NCBI GenBank assembly: GCA_903772945.1
Contig: CAICTM010000219.1
Span: forward strand, 1-64,000
Source: Seminavis robusta
Lineage: Eukaryota > Bacillariophyta > Bacillariophyceae > Naviculales > Naviculaceae
Direction: 5' to 3'
DNA: 64,000 nt
Of this stretch, positions 40,093 to 51,806 are shown piece after piece; the first letter of the stretch is position 1, and each line of letters begins with the position of its first letter. The position numbers and the translations under genes were made by a program. The notes beneath the pieces are model-generated. The model made no database searches. It worked only from the letters and a program-made list of their open reading frames with translations, and had not been told where the DNA came from.

Positions 40093-42540
40093 TCAAAATT
40101 CTAACTTGTTCCCCGCTCGTGATCGGAGCTTGTTCATGACGGGCATGGATCCGGCCGAGCTAGAAGCGACCGATTGCTGTTCGTGATGGTAGCGCCACCA
40201 GGAAACATCCATCGTGTCAAGGTCACCCAACACAGGTGCGGGGCGAGCGTCCAACCGTGACAAGGAACGGTTAGAGTACCTGGATATGCGACGTTGTCTG
40301 GAAGAAGAAGAAGACATGGGGCGACGGGATTTGCTGCTAACAGAAGAGCTGGCTCTGCTGCTGGATGGGCTGGGTTTGCTGGAGGGCGATGCAAAGCTGG
40401 TTGATCCGGGAGATGATGCAGCCTTCAAGAGTGCATCATCTCCTCGTGGTGATCTCCCCTTGACCTGCTTGCCTCCTCGTGATGCCGCCACGACACTGGC
40501 GTCATTCTCGCTCTTGGTGCCAGCTACATGAACCAACTTGGACCTTGCCGCCTTGAGACGCCTCGAACTCAGTCGCTTCCCAGGGATCGACATGATGATG
40601 TGACGTTCCAGCGAATCGCGTCGTTTGACACGTCTTCGACCGGATCCGTCCTGAAGGAGGCCATTGCTGCGTCGACTGCTGTGCGACCCTCCACTCTCAT
40701 CCACCATGCGGGACGACGAGGCACTGCCATCCTGCATTGTCGCTGGATCCTTGTGGCTGGCACGATTTTTCTTACTACTTGTGGGCTTTTGTGATCCTCC
40801 ACTTTCGTCCACCATGCGGGACGAAGAGGCACTGCCATCTTGCATTGTCGCTGGATCCTTGTGGCTGGCACGACTTTTCCTACTACTCGTGGGCTTTTGC
40901 GAGCCTCCACTCTCATCCACCATGCGGGACGAAGAAGCACTTCCATCCTGCATCGTGGTTGGATCCTTGTGGCTGGACCGACTTTTCCTACTACCAGTGG
41001 GCTTTTGGGATGTGGATTTGGAAGAAGACGATGGACGCGACACAGACTCGGACCGTTTCTTGGAACGGCTGCTTTTCCGTGGACCAGCATCGGCACTCTT
41101 GCTGCGACGAGGCTTTGTCGTCGTCGTACCGGTAGTAGTATGAGACGAACGACTACTCTTCTTGGTGCGGCTGCTGGATGCTGTCTTGGCGGAACTGGCC
41201 GATCGGCTCTTGCTTTTGCTCTTTTCCATAGGCGAAGGGCCCAGAGAGGGTTTCTTCTCGGCGACGCGGCCGCCCACCATCTTGAGCTCTTGTTGATCCC
41301 TTTTTGCTTGCTGCGATTCAATGGCTTCAATCCGTTTCAAGAGTTCTGCCAACGATCCTTCAATGTCCCAATTCGCCGTCGTCGTCGCCTTTTCTGCGGA
41401 TTCTTCTTCCATGGCATGGATGCGTTCTCCCAAGTCGGCCCAGTACCGTTTCAGTTGGCTGACATCGTCGTCCACTCGTTCCACGTTTTCTCCCACCGAT
41501 GCCAGTGCCACCGTGTTGGTTGCACTAGTGGTTGGCCCCAAGAGCGGGTACTTCAAGGTGATATCATGATGATGATAGGTCGTTTCCGTCTCTTCTTCGG
41601 ATAAAATGTCATCGTCTTCTTCTGAACAGGCCTCATCAAATACGTAGCTTGCAATGGTTGTGGAAGTAACAGTGTTGGGGGTGGTGGGCAAGGACATGAG
41701 GGATGGCAAGGACGGATGAGCCGAGGGTGTTGCCACAGAGTTGTGGTGGCTACTACTAGTGCCTAATAATATGCTGCGATTGGAAGGTTCCCTGGTTGGC
41801 TTTATCAAGGGGGACGACGAGTGCATGCTCTGATTCTGTCGCAGTGTCAGAGCCTTTTGGTCAATGTCAGGGATGACGGTTGTGGGGTGATCAACGGTAC
41901 TACTACTAGCTCTGGAGTGACCACTCGGGCAGAGGTTGGGATTGGATGGTTCCCGGAATGGCTGGAGGGGAGATGTCATGCTGGAATGTAGAAACTCTTG
42001 GCCTTGACGATTTCGAAAGGTCTGTTCTTTTTGGTGAGGATCAGGAATGGTTGTCGGATGGACCTGATCTTCCAACAACACGGTCGCTCTGGAGTGTCCA
42101 CTGGGACACAGATTTGGATTGGATAATTCCCTTTGCGGTGGAATGGGAGACGAAATCAGACTGGAGTGGAGCGCCTCGTGTCCTTCCAAGTTCATGAGAG
42201 TCTGTATCTTTTGATCCAGGGAGGGAATATTGGCCCGATCCTTCTTCGTTTTCTTCTTCAGGACAGGGGTTGTCCTGCTATAGCAAAGATCCGAACAGGA
42301 TTCGGATCTCGTTGGTTGATGTTGTCCACCTCTATTATAGCGATCCAACAAGTTCAGAGCTCTCATACTCAGTTCTTGGCTCACAGTTGGCCTGATTGCA
42401 GGGGCGCTAGCAGTCGAACGTCGACTGCTTCCTCTTGCCTCATGAGCTGCCACTAGACCGGCCCTCCTTCGGGAGAGGGCATTGGAATTACTTGTACTTG
42501 TAGATTTGGTATTGGACGAATTCATCTTTGCCTTGGCCAT
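40093..42540 (-). CDS. Ser/Lys/Arg-rich protein with two internal repeat families
   Basis: 815 residues if started at the ATG at 42540 (MAKAKMNSS). An in-frame ATG at 42684 would add 48 residues that look like leader or intron sequence (a CTCTTTCTCCTCAG acceptor-like site is inside), so I prefer the inner one. No known domain. The first half has about three related blocks of roughly 50-60 residues containing DQKxQT, LHSS and SNPNLCPSGHSRA. A short coiled coil (about 400-440: LKRYWADLGERIHAMEEE, LAELLKRIEAIESQQ) follows. Then come Ser/Lys/Arg-rich stretches and three 36-residue tandem repeats (SHKDPATMQDGSASSSRMVD core). The C-terminal third is Ser/Arg-rich (SSSSRQRRISRYSNRS). Probably a disordered nuclear or cytoskeletal protein; the function is unknown. 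Confidence 0.65.
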   Translation of the reverse strand: MAKAKMNSSNTKSTSTSNSNALSRRRAGLVAAHEARGSSRRSTASAPAIRPTVSQELSMRALNLLDRYNRGGQHQPTRSESCSDLCYSRTTPVLKKKTKKDRANIPSLDQKIQTLMNLEGHEALHSSLISSPIPPQRELSNPNLCPSGHSRATVLLEDQVHPTTIPDPHQKEQTFRNRQGQEFLHSSMTSPLQPFREPSNPNLCPSGHSRASSSTVDHPTTVIPDIDQKALTLRQNQSMHSSSPLIKPTREPSNRSILLGTSSSHHNSVATPSAHPSLPSLMSLPTTPNTVTSTTIASYVFDEACSEEDDDILSEEETETTYHHHDITLKYPLLGPTTSATNTVALASVGENVERVDDDVSQLKRYWADLGERIHAMEEESAEKATTTANWDIEGSLAELLKRIEAIESQQAKRDQQELKMVGGRVAEKKPSLGPSPMEKSKSKSRSASSAKTASSSRTKKSSRSSHTTTGTTTTKPRRSKSADAGPRKSSRSKKRSESVSRPSSSSKSTSQKPTGSRKSRSSHKDPTTMQDGSASSSRMVDESGGSQKPTSSRKSRASHKDPATMQDGSASSSRMVDESGGSQKPTSSKKNRASHKDPATMQDGSASSSRMVDESGGSHSSRRSNGLLQDGSGRRRVKRRDSLERHIIMSIPGKRLSSRRLKAARSKLVHVAGTKSENDASVVAASRGGKQVKGRSPRGDDALLKAASSPGSTSFASPSSKPSPSSSRASSSVSSKSRRPMSSSSSRQRRISRYSNRSLSRLDARPAPVLGDLDTMDVSWWRYHHEQQSVASSSAGSMPVMNKLRSRAGNKLEF
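40688..41011 (-). repeat. 108-bp tandem repeat inside the Ser-rich gene, three copies
   Basis: Copies start at 40688, 40796 and 40904 with an exact 108-bp period (36 codons). They are nearly identical in DNA, so the expansion is recent. A weaker fourth relative lies just beyond the array in the coding sense 5' direction. Confidence 0.9.
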
Positions 42541-44700
42541 CAATATATAATCAACCTGGAATGGACGATGTGTGTAAACTGAGGAGAAAGAGAGAAAGAT
42601 GATGGTAAAAGCCCTCCAAGATGTGCAAGTGGAAGAATCGAATCGAATCGAATCTGTGAGATGTGAGATAGATGCCTTTCTCATGGCAATAGAACCTGTA
42701 ACAGCTCCAGTAACATCAACTTGTTACGAAAGCACGAAATTGGTAGAAATTGCGACTCAGTCTTGGTTGCTACCCCTCCTATGAAGTCACTTTGACATTT
42801 TTGGTTGTTAATGTCGGATCTTGAGCACTGCCATTGAACTATTCTGCGTTCCATATGAGTACTGATTAATCTATAGTGGCAACATTGGGACAGTCAAAGG
42901 GGATTGAACAAGAGCGTTGTGTTAAATGAAAGACATACTGGATCAGAAATCTATTTCCCTAATGGCAAGCAGATGGACGTGCATCCTAAATCAGTGTCTT
43001 GGTCACTTTTTGCCTCGGGTTCTTCCTTTCAGCAGTGTCTACCTGGTACCGTAGCCTGCCATGCCTCTTGTAGAATCTGATATTGCTTTGGTACCTGTAC
43101 CACTGCAAACTGCAGTTCTTTTTCAGTTTTCGAATGCTGCAGAGGAAAGTTGGGAGGAAGCTGCTGGTTAGGGTCGCCTTTCTCTTGGTAGCAGAGGTGC
43201 TTTTATTGTGGGTGCTGCCTTAATGGTGCCGTCTCCTCATCCCTGAATGTCAGTTGCCGACCTGATCACCTAAAACACTCGAAACTCGGATACTGTACTC
43301 GAGTAGAAAAAGTTCTCTGCTCGCAGCTCGCAGAGGTACATTGTGCCAATAGGCCTTGTACTGAATTATCTTCAATCATACTGCCGCGCTCCTGAGTGAT
43401 TGAGGACATGGTGGGCTAGCTAGCTGGCAAGCTAGAGAGCCAGAGATGAGATCGCATCGAGGCGAAAGGTTTGTTGAGAAAGCGATCTCTCAGTCGAGGA
43501 TACGGTCATTATCCCTCTGACTGGCTCACCATGCCCTCTCTTCTTCGTTGTCGGTGGAGCCACGCAGAGAGCCAGAGTGCCTTGATCTATTAGATACTAG
43601 TAGTTGCTGACTGGCTCTTTGCGGTACGGTACCAGCACCAAAGAGCAGCGGTACTGGTACCGGCTGCTCAGCGAAGAAGGCAACCAGGAGCCAACAAGCA
43701 AAGAGCCATTGGCCACTCGTGCGTGGAAACCCGAATTGTGCAAGGGCAGCTAAGGGCAAACATCATCATGTACCACTCACTTGTGGCTGCTCATCCCGGA
43801 TCCAAGACAATGCTTGTGGATGGTGCCCGTCTTTGACCGGCAGAAGATTCATCATTCTCATGACAGTTGAGCCATTCTTGTCTCTGACCCGGCTGGCAAG
43901 AAGCAATCGACCATTTATGATGGCTGTGAAGAGCAATCACATGATGCATGGTGCATCTTGTATGATGTCTCTGCATGGCTTTGGCAATGGAGTGCGGGCT
44001 CGTGGCGTTATGATGTCCGTATTGCGGCATGTGCGTCTTCTGGGGTTGCTTGCAAGAAAATGCACCCTCCTGTCCGGCTGTCCGGAAGCTCCAGATGTAG
44101 CTATCCTCGTGGTAGTATTAAAGCAGTGCATTGGTGATGGTGCGAAGTCGTCTTTGGTGCTTGGCTAGGTTGCTTTGGCTTGCTTTCGTTCGTCATTGGC
44201 CAGCATTCTTGGTGCATGTGTGGGGTGGCTGGCCCTACTAGCTACCGTATACTGTTGTGTCTGATAAAGGACTTTGGGATGGGCACAGGTGCTGGTCCGT
44301 GATGTGTGTGTCCATGGTTCAGATTGGATTCAATTGGATTCACTCGGATCCTTTCCATTAGATGGAAGAGGTGGCTCGGAATGAACGCTAGCTGGAGGAA
44401 CCAAAGCATTCGCAATATTTGATGCATTCGTCCTGGACGTCGCTGGCTCGATGGCAATGCACTTGAATTCATTGAAACGCCACTCTGTCTGTGCCTTCCC
44501 ATCACTTGTCTAGAATCCAACGGTGGGATATCCTTGAACGGTTTGAAGCAAGCTAGTCAACGGAAAATTAAAAAATGATGGCAACATGAAGCACAGAAAA
44601 CTATTGCGCTGAAGACGAAGCTATTGAAGGTATCCATGATGTAACCAGGGCTATTTGGCTGGCCACCTATTATGGTAACTCATTTGGAGGTCTGGGGACT
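42541..44700. other. Intergenic, 2.2 kb, no gene seen
   Basis: The 149-codon plus-strand frame at 43719-44168 has no recognisable domain. Short inverted words flank GGTACGGTACCAGCACC near 43622 and GCTAGCTAGCTGGC near 43413. Confidence 0.4.
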
Positions 44701-47700
44701 TCAAGGACAAGCATGACACAATGGCGACCAGGTCACACCATCAGGTTGCAATGTTGGGTTTCCTGTTTCAGTGCAGCCACTGGAATCGAAAGCTAAACCA
44801 ACAAGCAGGCCACTCGAAGGCAGATGCACATTCCATGCACACAAGTCTTGGTTGAATAAAGTTGCTTCATCAAACATCTGACTCATATCAGTCACCGTGC
44901 TCACATCCCAACCACTGATGTCTTGGTTGAAAGCTGTTGCACCCCAAAACATGAGCATAGTCCTTCCAACTCGAGAGACATCCCAGCCACTGATGTCTTG
45001 GTTAAACGATGTTGCTTGATCAAATAGAAAGAGCATATCAGTAACCTTGCTGACGTCCCAGCCGCCAATATTTTGATTGAAGGTGGCTGCTCTATAGAAC
45101 ATCCATCTCATATCCACAACTTGACCTGTCTGCCAACTGCTGATGTCATCATTGAAGCTTGACCGCCCATTGAACAACGATGTAAAGTCGGCTACTCTTG
45201 AAACATCCCAAGTGGAGATGTCCCCATACTGAGAAGATCCTGTAGTGATCCAAGTATCAATTTCATCCAATAACTTCTGTTTGGTATCAATGACAGAGCT
45301 GGGAGCTTGGCTTGGAATGGGGCTTATTGTTGGAAATGCTGAAGGTTGTTCTGTTGGGTGCACTGTTGGTGGATCTGTTGGGGTTCGAGTTGGTTGCCTA
45401 GTTGGCCGAATTGTAGGCAACTGAGTTGGAAGTAAAGAAGGAGATGCTGAAGGTTGTTCTGTTGGGAGCACTGTTGGTGGATCTGTTGGGGTTCGAGTTG
45501 GTTCCCTAGTTGGCCGAATTGTAGGAAACTTAGTTGGAAGTAACGAAGGAGATGCTGAAAGTTGTTCTGTTGGGTGCACTGTTGGTGGATCTGTTGGGGT
45601 TCGAGTTGGTTGCCTAGTTGGCCGAATTGTAGGAGATTTAGTGGGAACTAAAGAAGGAGATGCTGAAGGTTGTTCTGTTGCGTGCACTGTTGGCGGATCT
45701 GTTGGGGTTCGAGTTGGTTGCCTAGTTGGCCGAATTGTAGGATACTTAGTTGGAAGTAACGAAGGAGATGCTGAAAGTTGTTCTGTTGGGTGCACTGACG
45801 GTGGATCTGTTGGGGTTCGAGTTGGTTGCCTAGTTGGCCGAATTGTAGGAGATTTAGTGGGAACTAAAGAAGGAGATGCTGAAGGTTGTTCTGTTGGGTG
45901 CACTGTTGGCGGATCTGTTGGGGTTCGAGTTGGTTGCCTAGTTGGCCGAATTGTAGGCAACTTAGTTGGAAGTGAAGAAGGAGATGCTGAAAGTTTCTCT
46001 GTTGGGTGCACTGTTGGTGGATCTGTTGGGGTTCGAGTTGGCCGAATTGTAGGAGATTTAGTGGAACTAAAGAAGGAGATGCTGAAGGTTGTTCTGTTGG
46101 GAGCACTGTTGGTGGATCTGTTGGGGTTCGAGTTGGTTCCCTAGTTGACCGAATTGTAGGAAACTTAGTTGGAAGTAAAGAAGGAGATGCTGAAAGTTGT
46201 TCTGTTGGGTGCACTGTTGGTGGATCTGTTGGGGTTTGAGTTGGTTGCCTAGTTGGCCGAATTGTAGGAAACTTAGTTGGAAGTGAAGAAGGAGATGCTG
46301 AAAGTTGTTCTGTTGGGAGCACTGTTGGTGGATCTGTTGGGGTTCGAGTTGGTTGCCTTGTTGGACCAGGTGTAGGCAATTTAGTCGGAACTAGAGAAGG
46401 CGTGTGGCTTGGAAGCTGTGTGGCAGTGGGACTAAAGCTTGGCAGTCCAATGGGGGTTTTGCTTGGAATATAGCTGGGAGTTTTGCTTGGAGTAGAGCTG
46501 GGAAGTTTGCTGGGGAAGACACTGGGTATGTCAGTTGGTTGATTGATTGGTAACAGGCTGGTGGTGGGATTGTAGCTTGGCAGAATACTAGGTTGGGGGC
46601 TATTGGTTGGAGATTTGCTTGGATCAGAACTGGGTGTGATGCTGCGGATCAATGTTGGTGCAGAGCTTGGTATAATGCTTGGGGAGTCACTCTGTGATCT
46701 GCTTGGTATGGAGCTAGGTGGCTCACTATGTGATATACTTGGATAGAAACTTGGATAGAAACTTGGCGCCTGGCTGATGCTTGGACTGATACTTGGCATT
46801 CTGCTGGGATGTGGGCTATTGGTTGGAGATTTGCTTGGATCAGAACTGGGTGTGAGGCTGGGGCTCAAACTTGGTTGCATAGTTGGTTCTGTACTTGGGG
46901 ATTGACTTTGTGTGCTGCTGGGTGAGAAACTAGGTGTCTTACTTAGGAATAAACTTGGGGTGGAACTTGGTTTGTTGCTTGGTGCCTGGCTGATGCTTGG
47001 GGTGATACTTGGCAGTCTGCTGGGCATAGGATGTGCTGTGGGAGATTCACTTGGGGTTGAACTGGGAGAGCTGCTTGGTCTTGCACTTGGATTACTGGTG
47101 GGCAACTGGCTTCTGCTTGGACTGAAGCTGGGCAAACCACTAGGCCAAGGACTTGCTGTAGGAGACTTACTTGGGATTGCACTGGGAGAATTGCTTGGTC
47201 TTGCCCTTGGACTACTGCTCGGTAACCGGCTTGTACTTGGACTGAAGCTTGGCAAACCACTGGGCCTAGGACTTGCTGTGGGGGGCTCCCTTGGTATTGC
47301 ACTAGGAAACTTGCTTGGTCTTGTGCTTGGACTACTACTGGGCAATTGGCTTTTGCTGGGACTGAAGCTTGGCAAGCCACTGGGCTGAGGACTTGCAGTG
47401 GGAGATGCAGTTTTAATGGAACTGGGAAAGCTGCTAGGTCTGGCACTTGGACTACTACTGGGAAATTGGCTTCTGCTGGGACTGAAGCTAGGTAGGCTGC
47501 TGGGGTGAGGACTTGCTGTGGGAAACTCACTAGGATTTGAGCTGGGAAAACTGCTAGGAAAGGCACTTGGTCTTCTGCTGGGTAACTGGCTTTGGCTTGG
47601 ACTGAAACTGGGAAGACCACTAGGCTCAGGACTTGCCGTAGGAGACTCACTTTGGATTGAACTGGGAAAGTTGCTGTGGAACTCGCTTGGACTACTGCTA

Positions 47701-50700
47701 GGCAATCGAATCCTGCTGGGATGAAAGCTTGGTAGGCTGCTGGGCTGAAGACTTGCCGTGGGAGGATCACTTGGAATTGAATTAGGATAGCTGCTTGGGG
47801 AGGCACTGGGGACACTGCTTGGCAGTGGGCTGGTGGTTGGGGCAGAAGTAGGCAGCCCACTTGGTCCAGGACTTGCTGTTGGAACAACACTTGAAGCAGT
47901 GCTGGGTGATTGGCTAGTGCTAGGAGATTGTGAAGGGCTGGCGGTTGAGCCTGCGATATCTGAGGCGATGACACCTTCTGTAATTGTGATCTTGTTCAGT
48001 TCATCCAGGAGGGGTTGGATATACCAGTCTCTAGACAGGTCAGTTGCAGCTGCAGCCCTTCCACTGAACGCATATTGCACAAGTTCATCATTATTGGTTG
48101 CTTGCAGATGTCGACGTTGCATGATCCTTTCCAAAATTTCTACACTGACAATCTCAGGTACACATCCTGACAACACATCTTGCAATGATTGACCTGCATC
48201 CCACATGGCTTTCTCCAGATATAGGTCTGTGAGGGAGGAAGATCCACCTGAGAAGGTAACTGTAACCATGGAGGTAGCATTCACCAATGGGGTGTTACAA
48301 GTAGTTCTTGTTGGAGGGGAGGAAGGGAATTTGGATGGATCAGCGGAAGGCTGCCATGAAGGATTGGTTGATGGGACTTTGCTTGGCTTAATTGATGGCC
48401 CTGTACTTGGCAAAGATGAAGGAAACACGGATGGGGAAGGTGTGGGTCCTGGAGTTGGCTCTCTCAATGGCTCTGATGATGGTCCTGTGGTTGGTCTTGC
48501 TATTGGAGTTTTGCTAGGAAATGCTGATGGAATTTCACTGGGCATTTTGGAAGGGCTTTTACTAGGCCCCGAAGATGCTGATGGAATTTCACTGGGCATT
48601 TTGGAAGGGCTTTTACTAGGCCCCGAAGAGGGGCTGTTGGTTGGTACAACAGAACGATCCACAGTTGGCGTAGATGTTGGTTCTAGGGTGGGAACAGCCG
48701 ATGGTGACTGTGATGGCTGGCTGCTGGGAAATGATAATGGCTGGTTGGATGGGTGGCTTGAAAGAGTTTTTGTAGGATTGATGGTTGGGGCTCTTGTAGT
48801 GGGGGTTAAAGTTGTCTTGCTGGGACTAGATGATGGAACTCCGCTTGGCTGGGCAGTAGGGAGGGATGTTGGAGGAAGCGATGTTGGAGGAAGCGAAGGG
48901 ACCTTGGACGGGACTGTTGTGGGCTCAACGCTTGGGCTTGCGGAAACTGGGAGGATTGTGCCTCTTGGGCGCCTTTCTGTTGATGAAGAGGGTGCAACTG
49001 TAAAGTTCCTGGGATCCTCTGAGGCCTCTTCAATGATAATCACCATGATATTGCCAGATGTACCCGGTGATGAAGTATTGCCAGATGTACCCGGTGATGA
49101 AGTACCCCCAACAAGATCTCCTTGGGTGTCTCCTTGACCGTCACTACCTTGGGCTGTAGTTTCTGCCTCCTGTTCCTCATCCTCTTCTTCTTGGGCTTTG
49201 ATGATGTTGGTGTTAAATTCCATCAAAAAGCCCAACGCGGTGGTGTTCTTTTCTTCCTCAGGTGAAGTCCCAATGGGACACAAGCACACATCCAAAGCCT
49301 GCTGGAGTTTCCTGCCGGAATCAGAGGTTGATCCTGGTACCATTCTTGCATCTTGGAAATGTGGTGGTAAAGCATCATTTCTGCTGTCCTCCAAAAGATT
49401 TCTTCGGAAAGCATCATCAAACAGATTGAACCCACCAGTATCTGTTACAGGGCAGTTCCTACATCTTCCTGTCACTTCAAAGAGCACTCTATCCCGCCTG
49501 TCGGTTGCAGATGTTGATTCTGTGCTATTAGTTGAATTGACCGGATGTGTTGAATCCCAAACCGTTGTACTGTTGCCATCTTCACCTTGCAATCGGCGAA
49601 CAGATAGTTCCCTGGCAACAACCAAGCCCACATTGGAGACAACTCGGAAGAACTCATCACATGACTCAAAGGACAGGGTATTGTAGGTCTCCAAGAAAAC
49701 ATTTTCCAACGTCTTCTTGGTGTTTTCTGGCAGTGAAGATGCGTCAACCCCCAAGTCAGCATATACAAATGACTTGAATGGTCTAACCTCACCATCACAC
49801 ATAACAGGCTGGCCTTCTACAACAGTTTCTGGAACTGTTGAAACAGACTCTGCCTCTCCAGCTTCCTCCAATTCAGCAATCTCATCTCTGAACTCCATTG
49901 CAAACTCCCCAGAGCTTGGGCCTTCACCAATAACAGGTTCTTCTCCTGCAGGACAAACGCAAGTATTGTCATCCTGTTGTTGAAGCTTCCTATTTTTTGA
50001 ATCTCCCAAAGCACCTCTTGGAATCTTCCTTGTCTGCAGCACCCGTCTTCGTCTAAAACTATCATCAAAGAGTCCAAATGTTCCAGTTTCTGTAACAGGG
50101 CAACCTCGACAAGTCCCTGTCACTGCAAACATTGTGGGAACAACTTCTCGGTGGCGCTGTTGCTCCTGCGGTGGCATAGTTGCATTGGTGGTAGCATTGA
50201 ACCGGGTAGTGTTTGTGCTGTTTATTGCCATTTCTGCCAAGTCACGCTCAATCAGAATGTCCACCAATCTTCGACCTCGAACATCTCCAGTGAAAGAATC
50301 CAATACATCATTTGGAGCAATACGGAGCTCCACTTTGACGACAGCTCTGAAATGACCATCACAAGTTAGATAGGCCAACCGATTGTATGACTCTTGAAAG
50401 CTGCGCTCAAGGCTGGCTGCCTCTTCTGTGGTGAAGGATGTAATGTTGACTGTAAGGTCTGTAAAGACCACAGATTGGAAGTCTGTGGTCAAAGTCCCAC
50501 AGGGCACAACATGTGCTTCTTGTACTTCTTGAGTAGATACTGTGGACTGTACAAGTCCACCTTGCTGTAGATCTGCCAGCCAAGAATTGTAGGAGTACAT
50601 GAAATCAGCTTCACTCAATGAGAGCCTATCTCTGTCAGCGGCCTCATTTTTCAGAGGACACAAACACTTCTTGTCGTTTTGTTGTAAACCTTGACCAAGA

Positions 50701-51806
50701 AAGCCATCTTGTAATCCAAATGGACTGCTCCTGTTTTCCTGTCCTGGTAGCTCCTCCCTCTGGGCTGCTGGATCAAACAGGATGAAGGTCCCTGAATCAC
50801 TGACAAGACAATCTCGACACTGCCCCTCAACGCGGAAGGTAGCCTGTGTAGTTTCAAAGGGCCTGATTGTGGGACTGGTGGTGGGTGCCCATGATGGCTC
50901 CAAAGAGAGAGAGCCAGTGGCATTGTTTCTATGGAAGTTTTCATTGTCAAATGGAGTACCGATCCAAGAGATTTTTTCCAAGTCATTGGGTATTTCGTCA
51001 CTCTGTGGTTGGAACTCAATATCCAACCTGACGTTGCTGATGGTTCGAAAATGTGGATCACAACTCCGAAAGCTGAGACGATTGTAGGTCTCTGCGAAGG
51101 ATGCTTCCAAGGCTTCAATCTCTTCCTCGGACGGCCTGGTATCCCTGATCAGGTTGAGGTTGGCAAAGACTAGGGAGTTGAAGGTTTGAATATCTTCAGA
51201 ACAAGCGAACGACTGGAGTTCCACCAGCCTGGTGGTAGTGAGCGGAGTTGCAAGATTCAATTCGCGGAGAAATGTCTCTTGAAAGAGAAGATTTGAATCT
51301 GGAGCGGCATCCGCTGGGCATAAGCAATCAGTGGTAGAATGCCATGACAGTTCTTCTGCGGTAAGTTGCTTTGCCACTGCTGCTGCTGTAAGTCCAGTAG
51401 TGTTACCGGAATAAAATGGAAATAGTGGCAGCGACTTGGTACAGTTGTAGCACTCTGCGGTAACTCCCAGTGTCAAAATGGAACCCCTGTTTCCCTCTTG
51501 TGTGGCGGCAATTTTGACAGACTGGATGGTACGAAAATGTGGAATGTCGCAGGAGAGGAAGCTTTGTTGGTTATAGATTGCTTGAAATGTTTCTTCCAAA
51601 CCTTCTAGCTGCCAGGATATCCTTTCAACATTGTCCACAGTGTAGAGAACGAGTGTTCGTTTGAGTGTGGTTGTCCCCTGTGGAGGGCACACATATTGGT
51701 CCGCAGGAACAAGGCCTTCTGCCGATTGCAGTGTCAGTGGTGCCAATGCCAAGAGTATGGCGGCAACTAGTCGTCGAAGAACCCGTACACTGCTGCCGAT
51801 AGGCAT
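44701..51806 (-). CDS. Giant secreted surface protein: Cys-rich modules, Pro-Ser/Thr stalk, DUF285 repeats; one apparent frameshift
   Basis: About 2360 residues if read through one -1 shift at 46063-46064. The N-terminus is a signal peptide (RLVAAILLALAPLTLQSAEG). Four related modules follow to about residue 890. Each has a strand-helix core (ETYNRLSFRSCDPHFRTISNV type), a CRxCxVTxTGTFxLFDD segment and a CxCP motif. A Pro/Ser/Thr stalk is next, then a further Cys-containing domain (about 1200-1300: VTVTFSGGSSSLTDLYLEKAM). After it come about six 40-residue units (PTASPxPSGLPSFSPS) and about ten 36-residue units (PTIRPTRQPTRTPTDPPTVH). The last about 200 residues are DUF285/BspA-like repeats (ATSFNQDISGWDVS, VTDM, MF), found in many microbial surface proteins. 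The layout suggests a stalked, cell-wall or adhesive protein. The break may be a sequencing error in a G run, a real lesion, or hidden by an intron. Confidence 0.82.
45345..46390 (-). repeat. 108-bp tandem repeat array in the stalk
   Basis: About ten 108-bp (36-codon) units encode PTIRPTRQPTRTPTDPPTVH plus PTEQPSASPSL(V/L)PTK-type residues. Units are 90 percent or more alike by eye. The unit at about 46013-46080 lacks 12 bp (RQPT or similar) and one G of a GGG run. Confidence 0.9.
46850..47780 (-). repeat. About 120-bp degenerate tandem repeat array in the stalk
   Basis: About six to seven 40-codon units, PTASPxPSGLPSFSPS-x-SQLPSSSPSARPS and variants. They are more diverged than the neighbouring 108-bp array, so older. 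Confidence 0.8.
48521..48628 (-). repeat. Exact 54-bp tandem duplication in the stalk
   Basis: A 54-bp unit encoding GPSKSPSKMPSEIPSA occurs twice in a row (second copy begins near 48575) with no difference that I can see, indicating a very recent slippage or duplication. Confidence 0.85.

Noticed and set aside
40569-41604. Frames of about 250 codons on both strands in the Ser-rich repeat gene
   Set aside because: They arise from the 108-bp repeat, which is open in several frames.
42541-42684. 48-residue N-terminal extension of the Ser-rich protein
   Set aside because: Composition differs, it contains an acceptor-like site, and a better-looking ATG follows. Kept only as an alternative.
43719-44168. 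149-codon plus-strand frame in the large intergenic region
   Set aside because: No recognisable domain and no conservation evidence. Overlapping minus-strand frames are equally long.
45641-48192. Long plus-strand frames rich in VGxxVG and LGLLLG opposite the giant gene
   Set aside because: They are antisense images of the Pro-Ser/Thr repeats. Their periodicity follows the 108- and 120-bp units and they have no independent support.
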